Shown here: positions 6,217 through 13,615 of the stretch, piece after piece | Layout of the letters: each line of letters starts with the position of its first letter | How positions within the stretch are numbered: position 1 is the first letter of the stretch | NCBI GenBank assembly: GCA_001443545.1 | Contig: LMAD01000035.1 | Location: 1-17,744 of the forward strand | Direction: 5' to 3' | Source of the DNA: Acidimicrobiaceae bacterium RAAP-2 | GTDB taxonomy: Bacteria; Actinomycetota; Acidimicrobiia; Acidimicrobiales; RAAP-2 | DNA: 17,744 bases | Position numbers and translations under genes: made by a program | The notes under the pieces: model-generated | Told to the model about the DNA's origin: nothing | The model's input: the letters and a program-made list of their open reading frames with translations, nothing else | Database searches by the model: none

Positions 6217-6576
6217 ATGGCACGAGTAAAGAGGGCGGTCAACGCCAAGAAGCACCACAAGGCGATTCTCGAGCAGGCCAAGGGTTACTACGGTGACCGT
6301 AGCCGCACGTTCCGCGCGGCGAACCAAGCGGTCCAGCACTCGGGCGTCTACGCGTTCCGTGACCGGCGGGCACGCAAGGGCGAGTTTCGCAAGTTGTGGA
6401 TTCAGCGCATCAACGCGGGCACTCGCCTCCACGGCGTGAGTTACAGCCGCTTCATCGCCGGGTTGAATGCGGCGGGAATCGAAGTTGATCGTCGCATTCT
6501 GGCCGACCTCGCGGTGAACGACCAGGCCGCGTTTGGCGAGTTGGTCGCCCAAGCGTCGGCGGCGTTGGCGAAGTAG
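6217..6576 (+). CDS. rplT: Large-subunit ribosomal protein bL20
   Basis: This 119-residue protein matches bL20: MARVKRAVNAKKHHKAILEQ, then AKGYYGDRSRTFRAANQAV, YAFRDRRARKGEFRKLWIQR, INAGTRLHGVSYSRFIAGL and an alanine-rich end. It is an early 50S assembly protein that binds 23S rRNA, and in several bacteria it represses its own operon. The length is normal. A GAGGAG ribosome-binding site lies about nine bases before the ATG, in the 23-base gap after rpmI. Whether it controls this operon through the infC leader is not shown by the sequence. Confidence 0.96.
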   Translation: MARVKRAVNAKKHHKAILEQAKGYYGDRSRTFRAANQAVQHSGVYAFRDRRARKGEFRKLWIQRINAGTRLHGVSYSRFIAGLNAAGIEVDRRILADLAVNDQAAFGELVAQASAALAK

Positions 6577-6582
6577 GTAGTC

Positions 6583-7416
6583 CTGCTCGAATCGGTCGGA
6601 TCGTCACACCAACGAGTCCGACGTCTCCGTCGACTCGTCCAGAAGCGAGCCCTGCGCTGGAGTGAGCACATCTGTGTCCTCGAGGGCCCCGATCTCGTGA
6701 TCGCGGCCCTCGAGGCGGGTACCGAGCTCGAGGCCCTGTACCTCGATGCCTCGTTAGCCGATCGGCCCGATCTGGTGGCGATCGTCGAGCGGGCCCGGCA
6801 ACGCGGTGTTCGCGCCTACGGTTTGGATCCGGGTGTTCTGGCCAAAGTGGCTGAGGCGCAGACGCCCCAACCAGTGTTGGCGGCGGCTCGGTTCGCGGCG
6901 CCCGAACTGACCGGGATGCCCGACGGTGGGCTCACCCTGGTCCTGCACGATCTGCGCGATCCGGGCAACGTGGGCACGATAATCCGTTCGGCTGACGCCG
7001 CGGGGGCGAGCGGGGTGGTGTTGACCGGTCAGAGCGTCGATCCGTACAACCCCAAGACGCTTCGGGCCACCGCCGGTTCGATATTCCACCTCCCGGTCAC
7101 CGTGTCGGAACTCACCGCGACACTTGAGCACTACGAGTCACGCGGTTCGCACACGTGGGCAACCATCGTGCGCGGTGGCGCGGACCTGTTCGACTGCAAT
7201 CTCTCGGGGCCGTCGGTGGTCGTGATCGGCAACGAAGCGGAGGGGCTCGACGCGGGGACGGTGCGTCGTTGTCAGTCGACCATGAGCATCGGGATGGCCG
7301 GCCGCAACGAATCGCTGAACGCGGGCGTCGCCGCATCCCTCATCGCCTTTGCGTCGTACTGGCAGCGAAGCGGCCGTGTGGTGCCCTCGAATGCCCGTAG
7401 CCTTGGAGAGACATGA
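6583..7416 (+). CDS. SpoU/TrmH-family RNA 2'-O-methyltransferase
   Basis: A knotted SPOUT methyltransferase that should transfer a methyl group from S-adenosylmethionine to a ribose 2'-OH in rRNA or tRNA. The three family motifs are clear: LHDLRDPGNVGTIIRSADA, VVVIGNEAEGLD and SIGMAGRNESLNAGVAASL. In front is the small substrate-binding domain, and its conserved beginning (SVGSSHQRVRRLRRLVQK, then ICVLEGPDLVIAAL) lies upstream of the first GTG at 6697. The frame is closed by the rplT stop at 6574-6576, and the only usual or near-usual start upstream of the domain is CTG at 6583, seven bases after rplT. I take CTG as the start (277 residues). The 3' end overlaps pheS as ATGA. The exact RNA target cannot be told from the sequence. 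Confidence 0.85.
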   Translation: MLESVGSSHQRVRRLRRLVQKRALRWSEHICVLEGPDLVIAALEAGTELEALYLDASLADRPDLVAIVERARQRGVRAYGLDPGVLAKVAEAQTPQPVLAAARFAAPELTGMPDGGLTLVLHDLRDPGNVGTIIRSADAAGASGVVLTGQSVDPYNPKTLRATAGSIFHLPVTVSELTATLEHYESRGSHTWATIVRGGADLFDCNLSGPSVVVIGNEAEGLDAGTVRRCQSTMSIGMAGRNESLNAGVAASLIAFASYWQRSGRVVPSNARSLGET

Positions 7417-8483
7417 ACCTGAACGATGAACTGATTGCGACGATTACCGCGGAGGCGCTGGCGGCGCTCGCCGCGGTGGACACGATCGAGGAACTCGACG
7501 AGCGATTCCCGTCGATCGTGGGGAAACGGTCGGCGTTCGCGTCGATGCAGAAGTCATTCGGTTCGCTCGACCCCGAGCAGCGGCGTGAGCTCGGAGCTCG
7601 ACTCCAAGATGCGCGGCGAGCGGTGGAGGCTTCGGTGGAGCTTCGTCGGATCGACCTCCGCGCGGCCGCTCGAACGACGATGTTGGAGGCGGACCGATTG
7701 GACCTCGGCGACGTCGTCGTCGCATCGCAGTCGTGGGCCGTGACGTTGGGCCACGCCGGTCTCGTCGGCTCGACCCAGGCCGAGCTCGAAGATGTCTTCG
7801 TCGCCATGGGCTTCACCGTCGCCGACGGACCCGAAGTGGAGAGCGACTGGTACAACTTCGAGGCGCTCAACATCCCCCCGGCCCACCCCGCCCGCGGAAT
7901 GTGGGACACCTTCTACGTCGACCTGGGAGAGCCAGAGACGGTGGTGTTGCGTACGCACACCTCGCCGACGCAGATCCACCTGATGGAGTCGGCCGTCGCC
8001 AATGACTCGTTACCGATCCACTCCGTCGCGCCAGGCCGTTGCTACCGACGCGACACACCCGACGCGAGACACCTCGCGGCGTTCCATCAGATCGAGGGCC
8101 TGGTCGTCGATCACCACATCACCTTCGCGGATCTCGCGGGCACGATCGAGACCTTCACGCGCGCCTACTTCGGCCCCGACATCGAGTCGCGGCTGCGACC
8201 GGCGTTCTTCCCCTTTACGGAGCCGTCGGCTGAATTTGAGATCACGTGCACGATTTGCCACGGGGCGGGATGTCGGACGTGCTCGAACACCGGGTGGATC
8301 GAACTCGGCGGATGCGGCATGATCGACCCGGCCGTCTTCGAGTCCGTGGGCGTCGATCCCGACCGCTGGAGTGGGTTCGCGTTCGGTTTTGGCATCGACC
8401 GGTGCGCCCAGATGAGACACGAGCTCTCCGATATGCGCGCCCTCATCGAGAACGACGTTCGTTTCCTGGGGCAGTTCGCGTGA
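7413..8483 (+). CDS. pheS: Phenylalanine-tRNA ligase alpha subunit
   Basis: PheS carries the class II aminoacylation core of the alpha2-beta2 enzyme that charges tRNA-Phe. The N-terminal helical arm (residues 1-100) includes FPSIVGKRSAFASM. The catalytic part shows DGPEVESDWYNFEALNIP, HTSPTQI, motif 2 in GRCYRRDTPDARHLAAFHQIE and motif 3 in GFAFGFGIDRCAQMRHEL. Near the end CTICHGAGCRTC gives a cysteine-rich loop seen in many bacterial PheS proteins. The length of 356 residues is typical. The ATG overlaps the methyltransferase stop (ATGA) and the TGA overlaps the pheT start (GTGA), so translation is coupled and subunit amounts are likely balanced. Confidence 0.96.
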   Translation: MNLNDELIATITAEALAALAAVDTIEELDERFPSIVGKRSAFASMQKSFGSLDPEQRRELGARLQDARRAVEASVELRRIDLRAAARTTMLEADRLDLGDVVVASQSWAVTLGHAGLVGSTQAELEDVFVAMGFTVADGPEVESDWYNFEALNIPPAHPARGMWDTFYVDLGEPETVVLRTHTSPTQIHLMESAVANDSLPIHSVAPGRCYRRDTPDARHLAAFHQIEGLVVDHHITFADLAGTIETFTRAYFGPDIESRLRPAFFPFTEPSAEFEITCTICHGAGCRTCSNTGWIELGGCGMIDPAVFESVGVDPDRWSGFAFGFGIDRCAQMRHELSDMRALIENDVRFLGQFA

Positions 8484-10954
8484 GGGCGCCGATCTCGTGG
8501 CTGCGTGAGTTCGTCGACCTGCCCGAATCCGTCGACGACCTTCGCACGGTTCTGGACGACCTTGGTCTGGTCGTCGAAGGGATCGAATTCGTCGGCGAGG
8601 GACTCGAGGATGTAGTCGTGGCTCGCGTCGACGAGATTCACGCGATCAAGGGCGCGGACCGCATCCGTCGCATCGTGGTCGACGCCGGCGCGGGACCGTT
8701 GGAAATCGTGTGCGGTGCGTGGAATTTCGAAGTGGGCAATCACGTCCCACTGGCCCCCGTAGGCGCCGTTTTGCCTGGGGGATTCGCGATCGAGAAGCGG
8801 TCGATGCGTGGTGTCGTGAGCAACGGCATGCTCTGCTCGGCCCGTGAACTGCGCTTGAGCGACGACCACGAGGGACTGATGGTCCTCGACGACGTCATCA
8901 CGCCACGTATCGGCCAACCAATCGTGGAAGCGCTCGGCATCGAGCCTGACGTGGTGTTTGACCTCTCCATCGAGGGCAATCGTCCTGATGCCTGGTCCAT
9001 CGTCGGGGTCGCCCGAGACCTAGCGGCGCGCTTTGGCCGTCCCCTGCGCGAGCCCGAATACGCGTCGCCGACTCCCGGTACCCCGACGGCCACCGTGGCG
9101 AGCGGTGAGATCGACGCGTCGGACCTCTGTGGCCGATTGACGGTGTCGTTGCTGCGAAACGTACGTGTTGGCCCATCGCCGTCCTGGGTGGTCAACCGAC
9201 TCGAGCGTGCGGGAATGCGTTCGATTTCGAACGTGGTTGACGCGTCAAACTTCGTGATGCTCGAGTTGGGCCAACCCACCCACCCTTACGACGCCGAGCG
9301 AGTCAACGGAAGCACACTGCGAGTGCGCCGGGCCAGGACGGGGGAGTCCTTGGTGACGCTGGATGGTGTGACTCGAACGTTGGCCAAACCCGGACGTGGC
9401 CTCGGCGACACGGGGGAGGACTGTGTGATCGTCGACGGGGCCGATGAGGTACTCGGTCTGGCCGGCATCATGGGGGGTGAATCGAGTGAAATCGGTCTAT
9501 CGACGACGACGGTACTCCTGGAGGCCGCGTACTTCGACCCGATGACGATCGCCCGTTCGTCCAAGCGCCACGGACTTCGCAGCGAGGCGTCTCACCGGTT
9601 CGAACGAGGTGTCGACCCGGAGTTAGCGTTGCGGGCTGTCGCCCGGTTCGTGTCGATCTTGCGCGCGAGCGTTCCGGACCTGGAGTGGCTCGACGGCCCG
9701 ATCGACGTCCGCGGCGACGTGCCGGAACCCTCGATGGTGTTGCTTCGCCACGACGACGTCGAGCGCAGCCTCGGCACCGCGTTGCCGGTGGATGGCGTGG
9801 TCGCCAATCTCCGAGCGTTGGGTTTCGCGGTCGCCCTCGCCGACGCCGGTGACCTCGTGGTGACGGCGCCATCATCTCGACCCGACATCCGGACCGGGGC
9901 TGCCGGTCGCGCCGACGTGATCGAGGAGGTCGCACGGATACACGGATATCGTCGCTTGGTCCGCCGCACGCCGACGTGGCCACAACCGGGTGGGTTGACA
10001 CCGCGACAGGAGCTTCGGCGACGGATTCGTCAAGTGATGGTCGACCTCGGAGTCGACGAGGCGTGGACGCCGACGTTGGGTAGCGAGACGTCGTTCGCAC
10101 TGACGCACGACGGTTCCACACCCATCCGAATCACGAATCCGCTGGCGTCTGATGAGTCCATCCTGCGTCCAACGATGCTGTCCGGTCTCGTGGCCGCCTG
10201 GGGACGTAACATCGAACGCGGCTTGCTCGACGTACGCCTCGGTGAGATCGGCGTGGTATTCACGCACCCGCGAGACGCCGCGAGCGCGCGTCGCACCCGC
10301 GGCGGAGCGGGCGGCAAAGTCGACCTCGACCTGCCGTTGGAGAACGAGCGAGTGACCGTGGTCCTCGGGCATCGTTCCGATGACGCAACGAGCGCGGCGA
10401 CCCTGTGGACGTTGATTGCCAATCGATTGGGACTCGCGGACGTCGTGATACGGGCGGTCGAGAATCCGGGGGCGGGCGCCCATCCGACACGCTCGGCCGC
10501 GCTCGTCGATCGCGCGAGTGGAGTGGTTCTGGGAGTCGTGGGTGAGGTCGATCCCCAGGTGATTGATTTGGTGGCCGGCGTTCAGGGCCGTCGATTGGGG
10601 CTGCTCGATATCGACCTCGACGTCCTGGCCGACACCCAGGCCGTGAGGCGTCGTTCTCAGCGCGTCGCCGTTCCCGGTCGATACCCGAGCGCCGTCATCG
10701 ACCTGGCGTTCGTCGCACCGTTGTCGTTGCACGCCGCCGATTTGGGCCACGCGCTCTCATCGGCTACTCCGTTGGTGGAGTCCGTGATCCTCTTCGACGT
10801 CTACCGTGGTGCCAACCTGGCCGCCGGGACCCGAAGTCTCGCCTACACCGTTCGGTTGAGTTCGGCGGATCGGACGCTCGGCGACTCCGAGGTCGCGACG
10901 CTTCGCGATGAGTTGATCGTCGTCGCGGGCCAACACGGGGCCACGCTGCGATAA
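8480..10954 (+). CDS. pheT: Phenylalanine-tRNA ligase beta subunit
   Basis: PheT has 824 residues, the normal size. The domains appear in order: an N-terminal segment, APISWLREFVDLP; the OB-fold tRNA-binding domain at about residues 40-150 with GPLEIVCGAWNF, GAVLPGGFAIEKRSMRGV and SNGMLCSARELRL; the B3/B4 editing domain with RSISNVVDASNFVMLELGQP and GLAGIMGGESSEI; the B5 domain with RRTPTWPQPGG nearby; the core-like domain with EAWTPTLGSE and RITNPLASDESILRPTML; and a C-terminal anticodon-binding fold from PSAVIDLAFVA to AYTVRLSSADRTL. The GTG at 8480 is chosen because the conserved N-terminus begins there and it overlaps the pheS stop; the frame is open further upstream only as a shadow inside pheS. 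Large antisense frames inside it are shadows. Confidence 0.96.
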   Translation: MRAPISWLREFVDLPESVDDLRTVLDDLGLVVEGIEFVGEGLEDVVVARVDEIHAIKGADRIRRIVVDAGAGPLEIVCGAWNFEVGNHVPLAPVGAVLPGGFAIEKRSMRGVVSNGMLCSARELRLSDDHEGLMVLDDVITPRIGQPIVEALGIEPDVVFDLSIEGNRPDAWSIVGVARDLAARFGRPLREPEYASPTPGTPTATVASGEIDASDLCGRLTVSLLRNVRVGPSPSWVVNRLERAGMRSISNVVDASNFVMLELGQPTHPYDAERVNGSTLRVRRARTGESLVTLDGVTRTLAKPGRGLGDTGEDCVIVDGADEVLGLAGIMGGESSEIGLSTTTVLLEAAYFDPMTIARSSKRHGLRSEASHRFERGVDPELALRAVARFVSILRASVPDLEWLDGPIDVRGDVPEPSMVLLRHDDVERSLGTALPVDGVVANLRALGFAVALADAGDLVVTAPSSRPDIRTGAAGRADVIEEVARIHGYRRLVRRTPTWPQPGGLTPRQELRRRIRQVMVDLGVDEAWTPTLGSETSFALTHDGSTPIRITNPLASDESILRPTMLSGLVAAWGRNIERGLLDVRLGEIGVVFTHPRDAASARRTRGGAGGKVDLDLPLENERVTVVLGHRSDDATSAATLWTLIANRLGLADVVIRAVENPGAGAHPTRSAALVDRASGVVLGVVGEVDPQVIDLVAGVQGRRLGLLDIDLDVLADTQAVRRRSQRVAVPGRYPSAVIDLAFVAPLSLHAADLGHALSSATPLVESVILFDVYRGANLAAGTRSLAYTVRLSSADRTLGDSEVATLRDELIVVAGQHGATLR

Positions 10955-10967
10955 CCACGCGCTGGCG

Positions 10968-10973
10968 TAGGGT
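10968..10973 (+). promoter_or_regulatory. -10 box of thioesterase-like gene, probably leaderless
   Basis: TAGGGT is followed by six bases and then the GTG at 10980, so the transcript would start at the start codon. No Shine-Dalgarno is seen in the 25-base gap after pheT. The -35 region would lie inside the end of pheT and shows no good TTG-type hexamer. Confidence 0.42.
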
Positions 10974-10979
10974 TGACGG

Positions 10980-11690
10980 GTGGTGACCGAAGCGGAGTTC
11001 ATCGACCCCAATGCCGACGGGCGGCGATTCAGCTCGAGTCGACTCGTTCGACTCAGCGACTGCGGTCCCGACGGCTGGTTGCGGCCCGATGGATTGGCCC
11101 GCTATCTCCAGGATGTGGCCACGGACGATTGGGACGACACCGGCTTGGTCTCAACCGACTCGTGGTTGGTTCGTCGCACGACAATCCGCGTGGTGCCGGG
11201 CGAGACGTGGCCCCGTCTGGGCGACCGGGTGACGTTGACCACGTGGTGCAGCGGTTCGGGGGCGGCCTGGGCTGAACGTCGAACGGACGTCACGAACGAT
11301 GGTCGCGTCGTGCTTCAGACCGTCGCACTGTGGGTGCCGGTCGGCCCGTCGGGGCGGCCAGTGCGCGTGGGTCCACTGTTCTTTGACGTGTACGGCGAAG
11401 GAGCGCGACGCAAGATATCGGGTCGCGTCGAACTGTCGTCGCCGACTCTCAACGCCGAGCGCCGAGCGTGGCCATTGCGGCGAACGGACCTCGACATCGT
11501 GGGTCACGTCAACAATGCCGCGTTGTGGACGCCGCTCAGCGAAGTAGCGGGCGGCCCGGTACGCTTCGCGTCGGTCGTCTATCACGGTTCAGTCGAAAGT
11601 GGCGATGCGGTGACCCTCGTTTCTGACGCCACCCGATGGTGGTTAACCGTGGATGAGCTCGTCCGAGTCGCGGGAGAGTTTCTCGCGTGA
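10980..11690 (+). CDS. Acyl-ACP thioesterase-like double hot-dog protein
   Basis: The 236-residue product looks like two hot-dog folds in tandem, as in acyl-ACP thioesterases, which release fatty acids from acyl carrier protein. The first fold (about residues 20-130) contains LARYLQDVATDDWDDTG, a common opening of the family, then SWLVRRTTIRV, GDRVTLTTW and the WAERRTDV segment. The second (about 158-236) contains RRTDLDIVGHVNNAALW, the hot-dog active-site loop with Asp172, His176 and Asn178. A different hot-dog acyl thioesterase is possible, and the chain specificity is unknown. Start GTG 10980 is chosen for the -10 spacing; GTG 10983 is possible. The last 48 bases overlap the end of the opposing transporter gene. 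Confidence 0.75.
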   Translation: MVTEAEFIDPNADGRRFSSSRLVRLSDCGPDGWLRPDGLARYLQDVATDDWDDTGLVSTDSWLVRRTTIRVVPGETWPRLGDRVTLTTWCSGSGAAWAERRTDVTNDGRVVLQTVALWVPVGPSGRPVRVGPLFFDVYGEGARRKISGRVELSSPTLNAERRAWPLRRTDLDIVGHVNNAALWTPLSEVAGGPVRFASVVYHGSVESGDAVTLVSDATRWWLTVDELVRVAGEFLA

Positions 11691-12539
11691 CGATGACTGG
11701 CTCGTCGCGATGACGCTGCCGACCAAGACGAGTGGGAAGCCGATGATGATGCCTACCGTCAGCGGTTCGTGGAGGAACGCGACGCCGAGGACCACGGCGA
11801 GCGCCGTGTTGACGTAGGTCACCACGACGCTTCGCGTGGACCCGACTTCCTTCACGAGTTCGAAGAAGGTCACGAACGCGGCGGCCGTGCAGACGACGGA
11901 GAGAACCCCGACGGACTCCCAGGTCTGATGGTCGACGTGGCGTGGCCAGTGGGCGATGCTCCACGGCAGCCAGGCGAGGGCGACGGTTCCCGTAGCGCCA
12001 ACGACGACGGCGATCCCCGGTACGGAAGTGAGCTTCGTGGCCAGGATTATCGGGCCCAGCGTGTAGCCAACCGCGATGATCAGCATCAAGCCGATCCAGC
12101 GGATGGAACCACCGTGAATACCCAGTCCTACCAGGAGTGCGACACCGAGTGCGCCAAGGGTCAGCCCGGCGAGGCGTTGCCGGCTGATGTGCTCTTCGGT
12201 CCGTCGCACGCGCTGGGCCACGACCGAGAAGAGCGGCACCGCACAGATCAAGAGGCTCGTGAGGGAACTGGTGATGTGCTTCTCCGCCGTAGCCATCAGG
12301 TACCACGGCACCCCGAACTCCACGAAGCCGAAGACGATGATCCACCAGAAATGGCGAATCATCGCACGGAACTCGCCTCGCCAGATCACCACCGGCAGCA
12401 ACAGCAGCGCCGCCGGTCCGGTACGACCCAAAACGAGCACGCCGGGGTCGAGCTGTCGAACGGCCACCCTGATCAGCAGATACGGAATCCCCCACATGAC
12501 CGCCATGCCAAGAAAGAGCAGCCAGCCGCGCCGAGTCAT
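11643..12539 (-). CDS. EamA-family (drug/metabolite transporter) membrane protein
   Basis: The 298-residue protein is highly hydrophobic, with about ten membrane helices and the internal duplication of the EamA/DMT superfamily. The first repeat opens with MTRRGWLLFLGMAVMWGIPY, the family's typical W-G-x-x-Y/F helix, and the second repeat begins near ISRQRLAGLTLGALGVALLV. Late in each repeat are segments such as TSSLTSLLICAVPLFSVV and FLHEPLTVGIIIGFPLVLVG, including the common LxEP motif. Members export amino acids, nucleosides or other metabolites; the substrate is unknown here. It is divergent from argC, with only 65 bases between the starts. A TAGGCT box six bases before the ATG suggests a leaderless transcript. 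Its 3' end overlaps the thioesterase gene by 48 bases. Confidence 0.88.
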   Translation of the reverse strand: MTRRGWLLFLGMAVMWGIPYLLIRVAVRQLDPGVLVLGRTGPAALLLLPVVIWRGEFRAMIRHFWWIIVFGFVEFGVPWYLMATAEKHITSSLTSLLICAVPLFSVVAQRVRRTEEHISRQRLAGLTLGALGVALLVGLGIHGGSIRWIGLMLIIAVGYTLGPIILATKLTSVPGIAVVVGATGTVALAWLPWSIAHWPRHVDHQTWESVGVLSVVCTAAAFVTFFELVKEVGSTRSVVVTYVNTALAVVLGVAFLHEPLTVGIIIGFPLVLVGSVIATSQSSSREKLSRDSDELIHG

Positions 12540-12545
12540 GCCGAT

Positions 12546-12551
12546 AGCCTA
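12546..12551 (-). promoter_or_regulatory. -10 box of transporter gene, probably leaderless
   Basis: On the minus strand TAGGCT is followed by six bases and the ATG at 12539. With a 16-17 base spacer the -35 would lie at about 12568-12574 and so inside the first ARG-like box of argC. The -35 bases themselves (ATGCAA or TATGCA) are poor. Confidence 0.45.
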
Positions 12552-12566
12552 CTGGCTCGCTATCGA

Positions 12567-12604
12567 CTTGCATAATTACGCCTGTGTATGCATAAAATGT
12601 CACT
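12567..12604 (+). promoter_or_regulatory. Two ARG-box-like ArgR operators before argC
   Basis: Two 18-base sites match the ArgR operator pattern (TGAAT, four A/T, ATTCA). Box 1 is CTTGCATAATTACGCCTG (12567-12584), with 10 of the 14 core positions matching. Box 2 is TATGCATAAAATGTCACT (12587-12604), with 11 of 14. They are separated by two bases, a spacing known for paired ARG boxes bound by one ArgR hexamer. Both begin with the shared TGCATAA, 20 bases apart. Box 2 covers the -10 of argC and ends directly at its ATG. ArgR itself is encoded in this operon. Confidence 0.68.
12593..12598 (+). promoter_or_regulatory. -10 box of the arg operon, probably leaderless
   Basis: TAAAAT lies six bases before the argC ATG at 12605, so transcription should begin at the start codon. 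A possible -35 TTGCAT (12568-12573) has a 19-base spacer. Both lie inside the ARG-like boxes, so bound ArgR would block polymerase. Confidence 0.55.
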
Positions 12605-13615
12605 ATGCGGGTTGGAGTCGTTGGAGCTACGGGGTACGCCGGGGCGGAGGTGCTGCGCCTCTGTCTGACCCATCCCGAGATGGACGTCGTGGTGGCGACC
12701 GGCGAGTCCAACGCTGGTAAATCAGTGGCGAGTCACGTGCCCGCGTTGGCGGCGTTGGCGCCGAGGATGACGTACGCCCCCACGGAGGCGGTATTCCGCG
12801 AACTCCTCGACGTTGCCTTCGTCGCGTTGCCCCACGGCCACAGCCAGCGAATCGTTCCCGACCTGCTCGCGGCGGGGGTGATGGTGGTCGACCTCGGCGC
12901 CGATTTCCGGTTGGTCGACCCCGCGCTCTACGAACGGTGGTACGGGAAACCCCACCTCCAGCCCGAGTTGCTGAGCCGTGCTCGGTACGGTTTGGTCGAA
13001 CGGCACCGGGCGTCGCTGATGGGCGCTGACCTCATCGCGGTACCGGGCTGCTATCCGACGGCGACATCGTTGGCGCTGGGGCCATTCATCGACGCCGGGG
13101 TCGTCCATCGGCGGGGCATCGTGGTCAACGCGTTGAGTGGCGTCTCGGGAGCGGGCCGGGGGACGAGTGATCGATTGCACTTCGCGCGTCTGGCGTCCAA
13201 CGCCGAGGCGTACGGACTGCTTGATCACCGCCACACGTCGGAAATGCAACAGGAGCTCGGCGCGGAATTGTTGTTCACCCCGCACCTGATCCCCGTGAGT
13301 CGCGGGATGTTGGTGACGGCGTACGCCCCCTTGGTCGACGGTGCGTCGGTCGATCCGATGGCGTTACTGGCCGAGGCCTACGCCCACGATCCGTTCATCG
13401 TTGTCTCACCCGAGCCGCCAACCCTCAAGGACGCGCTCGGGAGCAATCTCTGCTTCGTCTCGGCGAGGGTCGACGAGCGAACCGGCTGGTTGCTGGCCAT
13501 GAGTTCCTTGGACAATCTCATCAAGGGCGCCGCCGGCCAGGCCATCCAGGCGTGGAACGTCGCGACCGGGCACGACGAGGCACTGGGTCTGCCACGGAGC
13601 GGAGTGACGCCGTGA
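12605..13615 (+). CDS. argC: N-acetyl-gamma-glutamyl-phosphate reductase
   Basis: ArgC reduces N-acetylglutamyl phosphate to the semialdehyde with NADPH, the third step of arginine synthesis. The Rossmann motif GATGYAGAEVLRL is at residues 7-19. Further on are FVALPHGHS, DLGADFRL, the active-site Cys149 in AVPGCYPTATSL, NALSGVSGAGR, the catalytic histidine region LLDHRHTSEM (208-210) and the C-terminal SSLDNLIKGAAGQAIQAWN. The length of 336 residues is normal. The AVPGCYPTA and SGVSGAGR motifs fit ArgC rather than the related LysY of the carrier-protein lysine pathway. There is no Shine-Dalgarno, in keeping with a leaderless start. The stop overlaps argB as GTGA; argJ, often the next gene, is absent. 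Confidence 0.96.
   Translation: MRVGVVGATGYAGAEVLRLCLTHPEMDVVVATGESNAGKSVASHVPALAALAPRMTYAPTEAVFRELLDVAFVALPHGHSQRIVPDLLAAGVMVVDLGADFRLVDPALYERWYGKPHLQPELLSRARYGLVERHRASLMGADLIAVPGCYPTATSLALGPFIDAGVVHRRGIVVNALSGVSGAGRGTSDRLHFARLASNAEAYGLLDHRHTSEMQQELGAELLFTPHLIPVSRGMLVTAYAPLVDGASVDPMALLAEAYAHDPFIVVSPEPPTLKDALGSNLCFVSARVDERTGWLLAMSSLDNLIKGAAGQAIQAWNVATGHDEALGLPRSGVTP

Noticed and set aside
9872..10750. Large antisense frame within pheT, and similar ones inside ribBA/ribH and argC
   Set aside because: They are shadows of strongly recognised genes, with no motifs or ribosome-binding sites.
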